Of a stretch of DNA of 64,000 bases, positions 19,701-28,965 are shown piece after piece. Each line of letters starts with the position of its first letter. The first letter of the stretch is position 1. A program made the translations under genes and the position numbers. The notes below the pieces were generated by a model. It did no database searches, was not told where the DNA came from, and saw nothing but the letters and a program-made list of their open reading frames with translations. The stretch spans positions 6,344,501 to 6,408,500 of the forward strand of contig NZ_CP012109.1 of the NCBI RefSeq assembly GCF_000280925.3. The letters are read 5' to 3'. Source of the stretch: Myxococcus hansupus. GTDB taxonomy: Bacteria; Myxococcota; Myxococcia; Myxococcales; Myxococcaceae.

Positions 19701-19767
19701 CGACGAGGAGAAGAACACATGCCAAGACGTACATGCCAAGGCATTGTCCTATCGAAGGTATCTTCAC
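16712..19767 (-). CDS. YD-repeat/IPT-TIG lipoprotein with 630-bp internal repeats, frameshifted
   Basis: A predicted outer-surface lipoprotein, about 1018 residues if intact. GTG 19767 follows GGAG and starts a signal with lipobox LLVAC. Two YD repeats (IQYAYDGARRLVGVYDG, AQYVYDEGGNI) are followed by two IPT/TIG Ig-like domains (TPNSGPPGAELTLTG, SPVGGPVGTTVTLMG) and then near-identical 210-residue repeats (FTFDASVGSN-type core, DFTPTTTGLHAITVDPY). In the last repeat a run of four C at 17326-17329 replaces the five C at 17955-17959 in the copy before. This throws the frame, so translation would stop at 17263, whereas restoring one C carries it to 16712. Start and stop overlap the neighbours (GTGA upstream, TGATG downstream), indicating one operon with the peroxidase and the Rhs gene. 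Confidence 0.65.
16750..18560 (-). repeat. Three near-identical 630-bp tandem coding repeats
   Basis: The same sequence recurs with period 630 (for example CTGCCCGGTGCTGGTCAGG at 17404 and 18034, and with one change at 16775). Copies 2 and 3 are almost identical. The spacing 16775 to 17404 is 629 because one C is missing. The third copy diverges beyond about 18540. Such similarity implies recent duplication or gene conversion and makes copy number unstable. Confidence 0.85.
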
Positions 19768-20885
19768 CGGGAACTCCTATTCAGAAACGTTGAAGGCGCT
19801 GAAGCCGCCGCGGCAGGCACCGTGGCAAACGTTGAGCTCGTCATTGAATGAAGGAAGGCGACCAAGTCTTCTCTCTCGGAAGGGGTCAAGTCGCCCACCC
19901 GCAGCCCGCCTTCCGTGCGGTAGTAGAGTTCTCTCTCCACGGCCTCAGCCAGCGTGGGAATGCTACCGTCGTGCATGTACGGTGCAGTCAACGCCACGTT
20001 ACGCAGTGAGGGCGTACGAAAACGGCCGATATCATCCGGCCGGAGCGTCACGATGAAACGTCCCAGGGCTGCCACCTCGCTGCGTGTGGAAACTGCGGCC
20101 CGCCGCGCCTCCGGTGACATGCGGGCTGTAGACCGGGCTATAGCCGCAAGCTGAGAGAGCGAGGCCGGCGTAGCCACTTCACCGGGATGGAAGTCCCCAT
20201 CCGAATGAGCCTCCTCCACAAAAGGATGGCAACGGCTGCATGCCGCACGGCCAGAGAAAAGGGCAAGGCCGCGCCGCTCGGAAGCACTGAGTGCGTCGGC
20301 TTGCCCTGCCAAGTGACGCTCCAATCGAGAAGGGCCTCCGACGAGGCTGCGAACATATGCCGCTAGGGCACGGGCTACCGTCGCTGGCGTTATGCCCTCG
20401 CCCGGGAATGCGCGTGCAAAACCGGGCGAATGACGTGCGCGCACGATGGGTAGAACCTGCTCCATGTCAGAAAAGCCGTGCTCCACCGGCGTGGTGAGAG
20501 GGTCCAGGACGAGTTCCTCAAGGGTGGCGCGCCGCCCGTCCCAGAAAAGCGCCCCCTGCTTCTCCAGTCCTAAAAGACTCGGAACGTTGCGCGTACCCAC
20601 CCGCCCAAACACCCCTCTCGGGATGGCTTCGCCACTAGAAAAAGCAACTTCGGGTCGATGGCAGGTGACACACGCCACTTTCCCGTCAGCACTCAGGGCC
20701 TTGTCGAAAAAGAGAGCCCTGCCCAGTTCCACGCTGGCACGTGCACCGGCACTTAAAACTGGCTCACTAGCCACCCCCGCCGTCGGCAATACAAATAAAA
20801 TCCACGCCAACCGGCACGTGCATGCCAACCACTTCAAACAAGAAAAAGAATGTGCACGGACCCAGAAACTCAGCAACAGTCCCAT
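19764..20885 (-). CDS. Di-haem cytochrome c peroxidase family protein (CcpA/MauG-like)
   Basis: A predicted exported di-haem protein that reduces hydrogen peroxide, or oxidises another protein as MauG does. Two haem-binding motifs are present: CVTCH near residue 70 and CSRCH near 216. Other family segments are LGRALFFDKALSADGKVAC, GTRNVPSLLGL, FRTPSLRNVALTAPYMHDG and DLVAFLHSM. An N-terminal hydrophobic stretch ending PTAGVASEP fits a signal peptide. ATG 20885 is my choice; ATG 20924 and TTG 20990 are alternatives, as no start has a strong ribosome site. The stop overlaps the GTG of the YD-repeat lipoprotein, so the enzyme is coexpressed with surface Rhs-type proteins, which is an unusual association. 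Confidence 0.75.
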   Translation of the reverse strand: MGLLLSFWVRAHSFSCLKWLACTCRLAWILFVLPTAGVASEPVLSAGARASVELGRALFFDKALSADGKVACVTCHRPEVAFSSGEAIPRGVFGRVGTRNVPSLLGLEKQGALFWDGRRATLEELVLDPLTTPVEHGFSDMEQVLPIVRARHSPGFARAFPGEGITPATVARALAAYVRSLVGGPSRLERHLAGQADALSASERRGLALFSGRAACSRCHPFVEEAHSDGDFHPGEVATPASLSQLAAIARSTARMSPEARRAAVSTRSEVAALGRFIVTLRPDDIGRFRTPSLRNVALTAPYMHDGSIPTLAEAVERELYYRTEGGLRVGDLTPSEREDLVAFLHSMTSSTFATVPAAAASAPSTFLNRSSR

Positions 20886-20990
20886 TTCCCCTACACCCCA
20901 AGCCAATGGCGCGCGCCTCTCCATCTTTGAGCACTCAAACAAACGCTTCCCCTCCACTCTGGGACTGCCTACGAAGGGCGCCACCAACAA

Positions 20991-22183
20991 ACCATCTCCA
21001 AGTGGTCCTCAAACGTCCATACACCAGGGCTCTGACAGGAGGTGCCAAGGAGTCCACCCTAGAGTCTCGACAACCCAAAAAGAGGGAGCCGGAGCATCTA
21101 GACTGTGGCGGGCTAACTGTGTCCCAGGCGCAAGAATGGAGCGCAACGACGTGACGAACGAAGCCCCATAGATTTTCCCTACATGCAAACGGGCCCTGCG
21201 GCGATTAGTGGTCCATTTGAGGCGGCGCTTCTGTGGATGAGTCTTTCAACACCGCCGCCTTGCACTCCTTCGTACCGTAGCCATGTACGACTCATTCGCG
21301 CTCCTCTGGGGATGCGTCAAAGCCAGCACCTCCAGGGGTTGCTCCTGTCTAAAGCCAAATAAAAGTCCCTCACTTCCGAAAGGGATGTGTCACACCAGCT
21401 TCATTCCTTCATCACGATTTCATCACGAGTGAGCTACTCAAACGCACCGACCTGACCAGGGCCAGCGTCTAATCCCGCATCAGGACGCTGCTCGTCATCG
21501 GCAACTCGCAGAGGATGAGCCTACCCAGCGCTTGCCGATACAGCCCGTCTGAACCGCGAAGCTGTCGATGACCACCCCCATCCCGAACTCCTGACGGGAG
21601 TGCGGCATGAGTGCCATCACCCACGCCAATTTTATCAATAGGTTGCGCGCCAGAAGCCGTCCTCAAGCTGGACGCCCATCCGACTTCCTAGACGCGCGCG
21701 GTAGTCGCCGTTCCGCCTGAGGCGGGAATGCGGAGGGGGCGGAACTACCAAAGAGGCTACGCTGCCTCGAGGTTCGCCCCCGTCAACTCCGTCCACTCCC
21801 CCTCGGAGCAGTATTTACTCGATGGGGACATGCACCAAGCGGAGCTGGGCGCCCTCTCCCGCCGTCGCGGCTTCCTCGCCCCTCGGTCTCGCAAGTATGC
21901 GGTTCCGGCCCAAGCAAGAGCACGCAACCAACTCCTGCACCTGCTCAATGCGCTGAGGTCCGAATGGAGAAACGCCGCCAGTCCCTCTCAGGCACTTTGC
22001 CCTAGACAAGAGGCCAATCATGTGCAGCCAAGCCATCTTGCGGTGGGCGGCCGCCCCTACCACGCGGGTCTGACATGAACGAAATGACAGTGAATCCAGC
22101 AGGTTGACGCGTATTTCCGCCCTGGTTACCTAAGAGGGGAACCCATCTGTCCGCGCCAATCGGGCCGGAAAAGGAAGCCAGCA
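20991..22183. other. 1.2-kb region without a supported gene
   Basis: No frame here has consistent codon bias, a ribosome site and a protein-like translation together. A 13-bp palindrome CCGCCTGAGGCGG lies near 21714. The region probably contains decayed sequence and the promoters of the peroxidase operon and of the DUF2188 gene. Confidence 0.4.
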
Positions 22184-22414
22184 ATGACGAAGAAGAATGT
22201 CCATACCGTCCCGTCCAAGGGTGGCTCGGGGTGGGACAATAAGGTCGGTGGTGAAGTAGTTAGCCACCACCAAAAGAAGGAGACTGCCGTCGAGAAGGGC
22301 CGGTCCATTGCACGGGCGAATGAGGCTGAACACGTCATTCACGACAAGGGGGGCAAGATTCAGCAGAGCAACAGCTATGGGAATGACCCCAACCCACCGA
22401 AGGACCAGCGGTAG
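22184..22414 (+). CDS. DUF2188 family protein
   Basis: A 76-residue protein starting at ATG 22184. The N-terminal KNVHTVPSKGGSGWDNKVGG, helix VEKGRSIARANEAEHVIHD and tail GGKIQQSNSYGNDPNPP match the DUF2188 pattern in order and length. The family is widespread and small, with no established function. It converges on the XseA-like gene with a strong hairpin between them. Confidence 0.8.
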   Translation: MTKKNVHTVPSKGGSGWDNKVGGEVVSHHQKKETAVEKGRSIARANEAEHVIHDKGGKIQQSNSYGNDPNPPKDQR

Positions 22415-22441
22415 CTGAGAGCCTTGCTCCACAGCCCCTTG

Positions 22442-22471
22442 CGCTGCTCGCGCTCGTTACCGCGAGCAGCG
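22442..22471. terminator. Bidirectional hairpin between convergent genes
   Basis: CGCTGCTCGCG and CGCGAGCAGCG pair perfectly over 11 bp with an 8-nt loop. It lies between two convergent genes (22414 and 22497) where a shared terminator is expected. No T-run is present on either side. Confidence 0.6.
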
Positions 22472-22496
22472 GCGCTCCAAAGCTCGGCTAATGCGT

Positions 22497-23792
22497 CTAT
22501 TCGAAGGCGCCAGCCGACTCTGCAGAAGGGGCACGCCGCTTTCGCTTCTGCGTTTCCTTCTTAGCGGGCTCGACGGCAGCAGGCACAGGGGGAGGAGCAT
22601 CCACCGCCGGCACACCAGGGCTTGGCACAAACTGCGCCTCGGGCCGAACAAGGCCGTCCCATCGCGCAGCTCCCTTCCACCCCACAACGAAGGCAAGACC
22701 GAGCGCGAGGACTCCAACGAGTCCCCAGTAGGTCTTCCAGGCCACCCGCTTCGCAGTCCCAAGCCATCTGGACGTCCGCCGCACCTCGTCATCGGACACC
22801 GCTGCCGAGGGCACCTGCGCGGGCAGCGCCCGCACGCGTAGAGCCTCTGCAGGGCCTGGATTGCGGGAGGCCCCACCAGAAGGCAACACGACTACGGGAC
22901 GCGGGGCAGTGGGAACCTGGGCCGTGGCAGGCAGCGGCGTGACAATACGAACCGGCGTGGACTGCTCCGACAGCGGCTGGACTCGCCGGAAGAGTCGAGC
23001 GACGAGGTGCGCCGCAACGGAGGGAGTCCGTGCCCGATAGGCAGCGAAGCGCTGTGCCTCCACCCTCGTCCTAGCGTGCCCCACGGCCACAATACACGGC
23101 TTCGTCAGCTGGCAAAGGGCTCGAGCGACCACCGGCGAGTTGAAGGGCTGCAAGTCAATCCGCGAGCCCCCTCCGCGGGCTAGGACGACCACTTCCGCAC
23201 CGCCATCCTGCGCCCGGCGGAGACCATCCGCGATGGACTCCTCGTCGTAGAGCCCTACCGGAATGAGCTCCACCTGAACGCGGATGCCGATGGTGTCTTC
23301 GAGCTGACCGCTGAAGTCCGCCACCGCTTCGCTCCCCTCGGACGTGACGAGCGCCACGCGAGTGAAGGGCCTGGTGACCTTCGGCGGCGGGGACAGGCGT
23401 CCCGCTGCGATAGCGTCGAGCTCGGCCTGATGTCGGGCATGCCGACTTGAGGGGCCGCGGTCCGTCCAACTCTTCGCCATGAAGCGCACGTCGATGCCGC
23501 CGCGCTCCTCATCCACGAAGGCCCTTGCACTGCCCTCGAACTCCACCATGTGCGCCAACCCAGGGAGCCAAGTGCAATCGCCCGGGAGCACCACCCAGAC
23601 GCGCTTGTCGAAGCCATAGGTGTCGGCCAGGCACACTCTACGCCCGCGGACCTCGACAACCTCCCCCACCAGAATCATCTCCCGCGACGGCAAGGCCTTC
23701 CGCGCGAGAGGCTGGACATCATCGGAGATGAGCTTGATGACCGACCGGATGGAGAAGTGTTGCGCCTTCTGCTTTCGAAGTCCCCGCTGCAT
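22497..23792 (-). CDS. Membrane-anchored homologue of exonuclease VII large subunit
   Basis: A 431-residue protein starting at ATG 23792 after GGGAGGG. Residues about 30-110 look like an OB-fold (ILVGEVVEVRGRRVCLADTY). Residues about 150-280 match the XseA catalytic region: VALVTSEGSEAVADF, VVVLARGGGSRIDLQPFNSP near 205-225, VAVGHARTRVEAQRFAAYRA and APS-like RTPSVAAHLV. Real XseA follows this core with a long coiled coil, whereas here a Pro-rich linker leads to one membrane helix near 360-385 (YWGLVGVLALGLAFVVGW) and a Lys-rich tail. No XseB-like partner is adjacent. It may be a membrane-tethered nuclease with a defence or DNA-uptake role. Housekeeping exonuclease VII is unlikely because of the architecture and the context. 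Confidence 0.65.
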   Translation of the reverse strand: MQRGLRKQKAQHFSIRSVIKLISDDVQPLARKALPSREMILVGEVVEVRGRRVCLADTYGFDKRVWVVLPGDCTWLPGLAHMVEFEGSARAFVDEERGGIDVRFMAKSWTDRGPSSRHARHQAELDAIAAGRLSPPPKVTRPFTRVALVTSEGSEAVADFSGQLEDTIGIRVQVELIPVGLYDEESIADGLRRAQDGGAEVVVLARGGGSRIDLQPFNSPVVARALCQLTKPCIVAVGHARTRVEAQRFAAYRARTPSVAAHLVARLFRRVQPLSEQSTPVRIVTPLPATAQVPTAPRPVVVLPSGGASRNPGPAEALRVRALPAQVPSAAVSDDEVRRTSRWLGTAKRVAWKTYWGLVGVLALGLAFVVGWKGAARWDGLVRPEAQFVPSPGVPAVDAPPPVPAAVEPAKKETQKRKRRAPSAESAGAFE

Positions 23793-24029
23793 GCGCCCTC
23801 CCTCACATCGGGCACCATACCCGACTTGTGGGTGGGGGTATGCCAGATAGGACTGACCTGCCGTGGCATGCGGGGTCAACAGAGACTCAGTCAAAATCCG
23901 AGTTCGTCCTAGCATTGACGAACCAAAGCCCTATTTAATCGGATTAGCCATATTGATTCCCTAATGCCATCAACAGGCCGTTGAGTATCGCCAGGGCGAG
24001 AGCCCGGCAGAGGCCGCGAGTTCATTAGC

Positions 24030-25754
24030 ATGAAGAAAAACCTCGGATTCAGTTCATACATTTCCGCCCAAAGCGCCACAGGAGTTCCTGTTCACGCCCA
24101 CAAACTTCGAGAGTTCATAGCGCGCTTTTCGTGGGAAGAAACGTTCATGAAACTAGCCATGCTAGCTGGCGCTCTCGCCAACTATCGCACCAATGGCGGA
24201 GAATACTACTCGCAACACGTCTACAACGAACTAACCAAGCTGCGCTTCTCGTTTCGCAAAATCGACTGGCTCATCGGAGACCATGTCCTCAGAAACAAAG
24301 AGAATCCAGTCGCACACGAGCAGGCAATTTACTTCCTTCAATCCCTGGCAATTCTATACGGGAAAACCATCGGCCCCACCCCATCCGACCTAGAGGTCGG
24401 CCAACTCTTGCTCGCGGCCAATGATCATCTGACCTCATGGAAAGAAGAAGACGCGCCACCGCTATCTCGCTCTGATCGGCTCACGGCGGAATTCTGTCAC
24501 CTCGCGCGCTTCAACACGCACCACGACCCACTCAGAGGCATCGTCCGAACGGCCCTGATTTTTGAACACCCCCCTAAACAGGGGCTTCTCTCAGACCCTG
24601 CCAAATGGACGGACCTACAAGAACGCGCCTTTGGCACGTCCTTCACTGAATGGCTCGAAATATTCCTACTCCCGCTCTTCTATTTCTCGCAGACCTGGGG
24701 AACCCATAAAGATGGGAAATGGATAGCGCCAATTATCACGCCCCAAACATGGTATGCCAAGACGGCGCTTCAGCCCACATGGACAGACCACCACTTCAGC
24801 TCCCTCACGACGACTCGGGTCGAAGCTCGTTCGCACATTGAGGCGTCACTTCGTAGCGATGGGCTCCCACATGCCCCAACTTTCTTCATCAGAACGCCGT
24901 TCATAAAGCTCAACTCTGGCAACCTAGTAGCTGCATCTCCCTGGGCGATACGCGAGCAGCTTCGTGGTGGAATTTGGATGCGGCACAGGGAAGCAACGCG
25001 CTCCTTTTCAGACGACATCAGGACGTGGACAAGCGCTTTTGGACAAACATTCGAAGCCGCATGCCGAAACATCGCCCTTGAGACCATTGGGCAATCAAAC
25101 CCGACGACCAAGCTCATACTATCAACTGCCATCGGCTCAAGCGACGAGCTTGAAGACATCGTCACCATCGAATCCGACGGAATCGTTCTGTTTTCCGTCA
25201 AGTCACGCCTGGTGCTGGAATCGGTAGCTCGCCAAGCAGTGTCGCGCCGAAATCTACTTAACTGGTATGAGGAGTTCCTATTTGGTCCCGGCAACAAGAA
25301 AAAGAAACATCAACCTGGGGCACTTCGCCTCCTCGACGCAAGAATTCACGCAATCAGATCCGGGCAGACGGAAATTAGAGAGACCCTCGCCCCGATCTTC
25401 CCCGTCCTGGTCACCTTTGACGACCTATGCGAGAACGGCGCCCTCGACAGGTGGATCGCAAAAAAATACTCTGAACACGACATGCCACGCCCTCCCAACA
25501 CTCACCCTCCAGTCCTCCTGACAATCAATGACTTCGAGGCACTGATGTCGCTATCATCAAGCGGCCATTTAATCACATCGATCCTGAGTCGAAAACATAG
25601 CGAAGAATGGCGCGACGCTACTATGAGCGCCCTCCTGCTGAGCTACAGCCCTAACGGAAGTCTATTGTGTGCAAAGTCCTTCCTGAAGCGATTCAGCGAG
25701 ATTGACGAGCGAGCATTTTCTCGGTTCTTTCCAGACGCCGCGCATTCGCGGTAG
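24030..25754 (+). CDS. Hypothetical protein with a possible PD-(D/E)xK-like core, low GC
   Basis: A 574-residue protein of unknown family starting at ATG 24030. It is visibly more AT-rich than its neighbours, a sign of horizontal transfer. The N-terminal half is helical (FMKLAMLAGALANYRTN). Around residues 375-395 a strand-turn-strand (IVTIESDGIVLFSVKSR) resembles nuclease cores such as NERD, but with Ser where the acidic residue of E-x-K is expected. It is transcribed divergently from the XseA-like gene across a short AT-rich gap at 23793-24029. Its setting among defence-type genes suggests a defence function, but this is inference. Confidence 0.5.
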   Translation: MKKNLGFSSYISAQSATGVPVHAHKLREFIARFSWEETFMKLAMLAGALANYRTNGGEYYSQHVYNELTKLRFSFRKIDWLIGDHVLRNKENPVAHEQAIYFLQSLAILYGKTIGPTPSDLEVGQLLLAANDHLTSWKEEDAPPLSRSDRLTAEFCHLARFNTHHDPLRGIVRTALIFEHPPKQGLLSDPAKWTDLQERAFGTSFTEWLEIFLLPLFYFSQTWGTHKDGKWIAPIITPQTWYAKTALQPTWTDHHFSSLTTTRVEARSHIEASLRSDGLPHAPTFFIRTPFIKLNSGNLVAASPWAIREQLRGGIWMRHREATRSFSDDIRTWTSAFGQTFEAACRNIALETIGQSNPTTKLILSTAIGSSDELEDIVTIESDGIVLFSVKSRLVLESVARQAVSRRNLLNWYEEFLFGPGNKKKKHQPGALRLLDARIHAIRSGQTEIRETLAPIFPVLVTFDDLCENGALDRWIAKKYSEHDMPRPPNTHPPVLLTINDFEALMSLSSSGHLITSILSRKHSEEWRDATMSALLLSYSPNGSLLCAKSFLKRFSEIDERAFSRFFPDAAHSR

Positions 25755-25939
25755 CAGTCTCTGTGCCCACCCTAAGCTGGACGCTGCGCCGCGAGCGCGT
25801 CAGCCACATCGCGCCGTTGGCCGCGCGTGCGGCTGGGGCAGAGGTACTGCCGAAGCGCTCTTCCAGGGACTGGAGCACGGGCCCCGTCGTGCGCGGCACC
25901 GCGTCGTCCGCCCGAGGACGGCAGCATGGAGGGCCCCAG

Positions 25940-26215
25940 CCTCGTCCGTCACCTCGACGCAGGCATCCCGGGCACGCCAAGCCCTCGCGCCACTTCGCAC
26001 GCGGCACAGCCCCCGCGCCGTCACCCGCACCGTGGCCGTGCCGCTACCCTGGCGGTTGAGGACCACCGTCCCACGCAGCTACCGCACTCGCCACTTAGCG
26101 CCCGCAGGCTGGAGCTCGGCGACACCGCCCCGCCGCCTCATGACCGGATACCTCTACCCTCAGCTCCAACCGGCCGTCGTCCTCCTGCGCAACCTCCTGC
26201 GCTAGCCGCATTCGA
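25940..26215 (-). pseudogene. Decayed copy A of an unrecognised gene
   Basis: Minus-strand fragments (DDGRLELRVEV, then GSGTATVRVTARGLCRVRSG and RARDACVEVTDEAG) are broken by stops and frame changes. The DNA aligns clearly with 32290-32570. The two are remnants of one family, whose function I cannot name. The surrounding 25755-26467 holds no intact gene. Confidence 0.4.
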
Positions 26216-27086
26216 ATGGGGCCCTCCGTTCGCGGTAGGCGTTGGGAGCGCGGCCGGAGGCAATACCCCAAGGGAGAAGGCTTCAGCGGTGAACGCGCCT
26301 GCTCTTCGAGTAGGTTCGCGACCCGCAGTCCCCGGGCCCGAGGCGGAAGTCCTCAACCATTCACGTTCTGGCTGGCCACCGGGGTATGCTTGCGCACTGC
26401 TCAGCAAGCTAAGTGCTCCAGCCCCCCGGGGAACACCCGGACCTCTACTTGACGTTTCCGCCCCACTATGGACTCAACGCCCCTCGAGAAGCCTGACGTG
26501 ATTCAGACGGCCGCTGACCTGCTCAATGAGCTCTTCAAGAAGGAACAGGAGATGCTCGCTAGCCACCAGATCTCGCATGCACCGACGATTGGAGAAATGT
26601 ACGAGGGGCTCACACAGAAAGGACTCAAGCAAAGCCTTCCCACTTTCTTGAAAGTGGTTTCCGGGTTCGCCCGAGATGCGGCCGGGGACCTCAGCGGACA
26701 GCTTGACTGCATGGTGGTTGTGGGCGAGGGCGAGCAGGTACCTAACACTCATCGTTGGATTTATCCCATCGAACAAGTCGTCGCAGTGGTTGAGGTGAAA
26801 AAGAACTTCACGCGCACGGACCTGATCGAGGGGGGCGAGGCACTGGGGAAGCTCGCATGGGCCATGCCCGCCAAAACTGGAGTGCGACGAATTACAGTGG
26901 AGCGTGCGTTTGAGACGATCTCAGGATATGCATTCCCGGACAACAAGAACAGCATCCCTTCCGACTTGAGAACAATCTACCATTTCCTCGTCGGGGAAGC
27001 TGTCAGTCCAGTGCGGATTCTCCTGGGATTCCACGGGTACAAGACAGAGAACGGCCTCCGCAAGGCTCTGGCAGAAGTCATGGCTA

Positions 27087-28165
27087 CGACGGTGATCACG
27101 GCGGTTGAGGCGGGTAGCCGCAGAACGCGAACCAAGCCGCTGCGTCCTGTGGCCGCACGGTTGCGAGTGCCTCTCGCATCGCTTCACGGAGGGCCACGTG
27201 TGTACGGGCGCCGATGGCCCGCATGCGCGTCTTTACCTTCAACCAGCACGACTCGATGGGGTTGAGCTCAGGGCTGTAGGGAGGCAGGAAGAGAAGACTC
27301 GCCTTGCGGCTGCGAATGAGCTGCTCGACCACTGGCCGGTGATGGACGCTGAGGTTGTCCATGACCACCACGTCGTGCGGCTTGAGGATGGGCAGAAGCC
27401 CCTCACGGACATATGTTTCGAAGCGGTCGCTGTTGGTAGCGCCTTCAAAAGTCAGTACCGGCCCCACTCCTCGAAGCGTCAGGTCCCCTATCATCGTGAC
27501 GAGTTGGCGACGACCCAGGGGCACGTAGCCGCGAGCGCGCTGCCCTCGTCGAGCACGCCCATACCGTCGTGTCATTGTGAGGGTCGCGGCAGTCTCGTCG
27601 ATGAAGTGGAGGTGCGCAGGCTTCAGTTGGGCGGCCGTAGCCAAATACCGCCTGCGGGCTCGGCGATTCTTCGCCAGCCGCCGCTCGGAGGCGAGAAGCG
27701 ACTTTTTTTGCGCGTATATCCCAATCGGCGGAAGGCACGTCCCATGGTGGCGCGGCTTACGCACACGCCCGTTTGCTTGACGTATGCATCCGCGATTTCC
27801 TGGGTCGTACTATCGGGCGCGGAATCCAGCAGCCGTTTCACCCGGCCCAGTTGCGAATCCGGGATGCGGAAGTAGGGACGAGGGCCTGGGCGCTTTGGCT
27901 CAAGCGAGCCGGTACGCTTCCAGCGGCCAATGAGGCGATCAACCGTCGCGACCCCTACTCGAAACCTCCTGGCGAGTTCTCCCCAGGACTCCGCTCGCGT
28001 CAGGTACGCGTCGAGTATCCGCTGCCTCAAGTCCATTGAAAGTGGTGCGCCCATGTCCTCAATCTATGGGCTCTGGCGCGCTCGCCCTTGCTCGTCACCC
28101 CTCGGACTGGCCCACCAAGGGCCACTTCCTGCGCTTCCCTCAATCAACGTCCGTGATCACCGTCG
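27087..28165 (-). mobile_element. IS630-family insertion sequence, complete
   Basis: The ends are inverted repeats beginning CGACGGTGATCACGG, identical at 21 of 22 positions. The element is flanked by TA on both sides (27085-27086 and 28166-28167), the target duplication of the IS630/Tc1 group. Length is 1079 bp and it carries one transposase read with a frameshift. The exact ends and the intact interrupted gene indicate a recent insertion. Confidence 0.9.
27096..28054 (-). CDS. IS630-family transposase (DDE), expressed by frameshift
   Basis: The upstream frame, from ATG 28054 or 28036, encodes helix-turn-helix domains (DLRQRILDAYL, ELARRFRVGVATVDRLIGRW). The downstream frame, to 27096, encodes the DDE catalytic domain: HFIDET, VVMDNLSVHH and NPIESCW, with 34 residues between the last D and E. 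The frames meet at seven A on the coding strand (27713-27719 on the plus strand) in the context A AAA AAA G, a classic -1 slippery site. A -1 shift there produces one fused transposase, as in many IS630 elements. Confidence 0.85.
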
Positions 28166-28965
28166 TAATGCATTGAGCACGAAGAAGGGAGGATACTCTC
28201 CAAGGGAGTTGCCCTCGCTGATTGTGGGTCAGGACACGGTCGCAATGAAGGGGAACGCTCTTCCTTGGGGCGTTCCGATGACAGACGGTTGGTGGCACTT
28301 GTTGTTCACTTCCGGGAAGATCGGGCGAGGGCGGGCCATCCTCGAAGTGATTTGGAGCCGCCTGAACCACCTTGGGATGGTTGGCCCTGACGTATTCGGT
28401 GATGATCGCAAGGTCGATGCATGGAACCTGCTGCTGAGCGCCAAGTTCCACGCCAACCCAAATGGGTGGGAGTACACCCTTCTCCCAGCCAAGCCGCCTA
28501 GGGCTGTCAGGTCCGTCAACGCTGTCAAAGTCAGTGCTTCTTGGGAGCCGGCTCGTCTCACAACCGAAGAGGCGGTCCTCGTGACGTGGCTGTGCAAGAA
28601 TGACGAACTTGACCTCGATAAGCCTCCGAGTGATGCGCCTCCCCGTAAGCAGCTTGAGGCCCTTCTTCATCGTCTTGCGAGCACGGGCCTTGTTGGGCCT
28701 GTTGCCGGAGCGCCCAGCCGTTACCGCTTACTTACGACAGAATGCGGTGTTGTCTGCATGCCCGACGGCACCTCTGTTGCCGGAGATAACAGTTCGGGTC
28801 GCTTGACCCGCTGGGTTCTGGAGCAACAGGCGAACCGAAAGAAGGGGGCTCTACCATAGGGCATATGAAGCGTTCTGGCGAGCCGGAGAAACGGTGGGCG
28901 CGAGAATCGATTCTCCACAATCGAGAGAGGCTCCGAGGCGACTCGGAGCACTTCGCTGCTGCGGA

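Larger units (their letters stand above)
26468..28859 (+). pseudogene. DUF6602-type nuclease-like gene split by an IS630-family element
   Basis: The 5' part (26468-27086) encodes a helical N-terminus and a PD-(D/E)xK-like core: SGQLDCMVVVGEGEQVP near residues 76-92 and VVAVVEVKKN near 106-115. This matches the DUF6602 domain seen in defence neighbourhoods. The frame is broken at 27086 by a 1079-bp insertion. Removing the insert and one TA copy joins residues KALAEVMA to NALSTKKGGYSPRELPS at 28168 in perfect frame, giving a 436-residue protein that ends at 28859. The C-terminal part includes WSRLNHLGMVGPDVFGDD. The gene is inactivated as it stands. Read alone, the 5' part would run into the element and stop near 27265. 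Confidence 0.75.

Noticed and set aside
21469-21666. Possible transposase fragment on the minus strand
   Set aside because: No DDE motif, terminal repeat or recognisable helix-turn-helix could be found, so the resemblance was not strong enough to report.
22497-23792. Housekeeping xseA (exonuclease VII large subunit)
   Set aside because: The coiled-coil half is missing, a membrane helix is present, and no xseB lies nearby.
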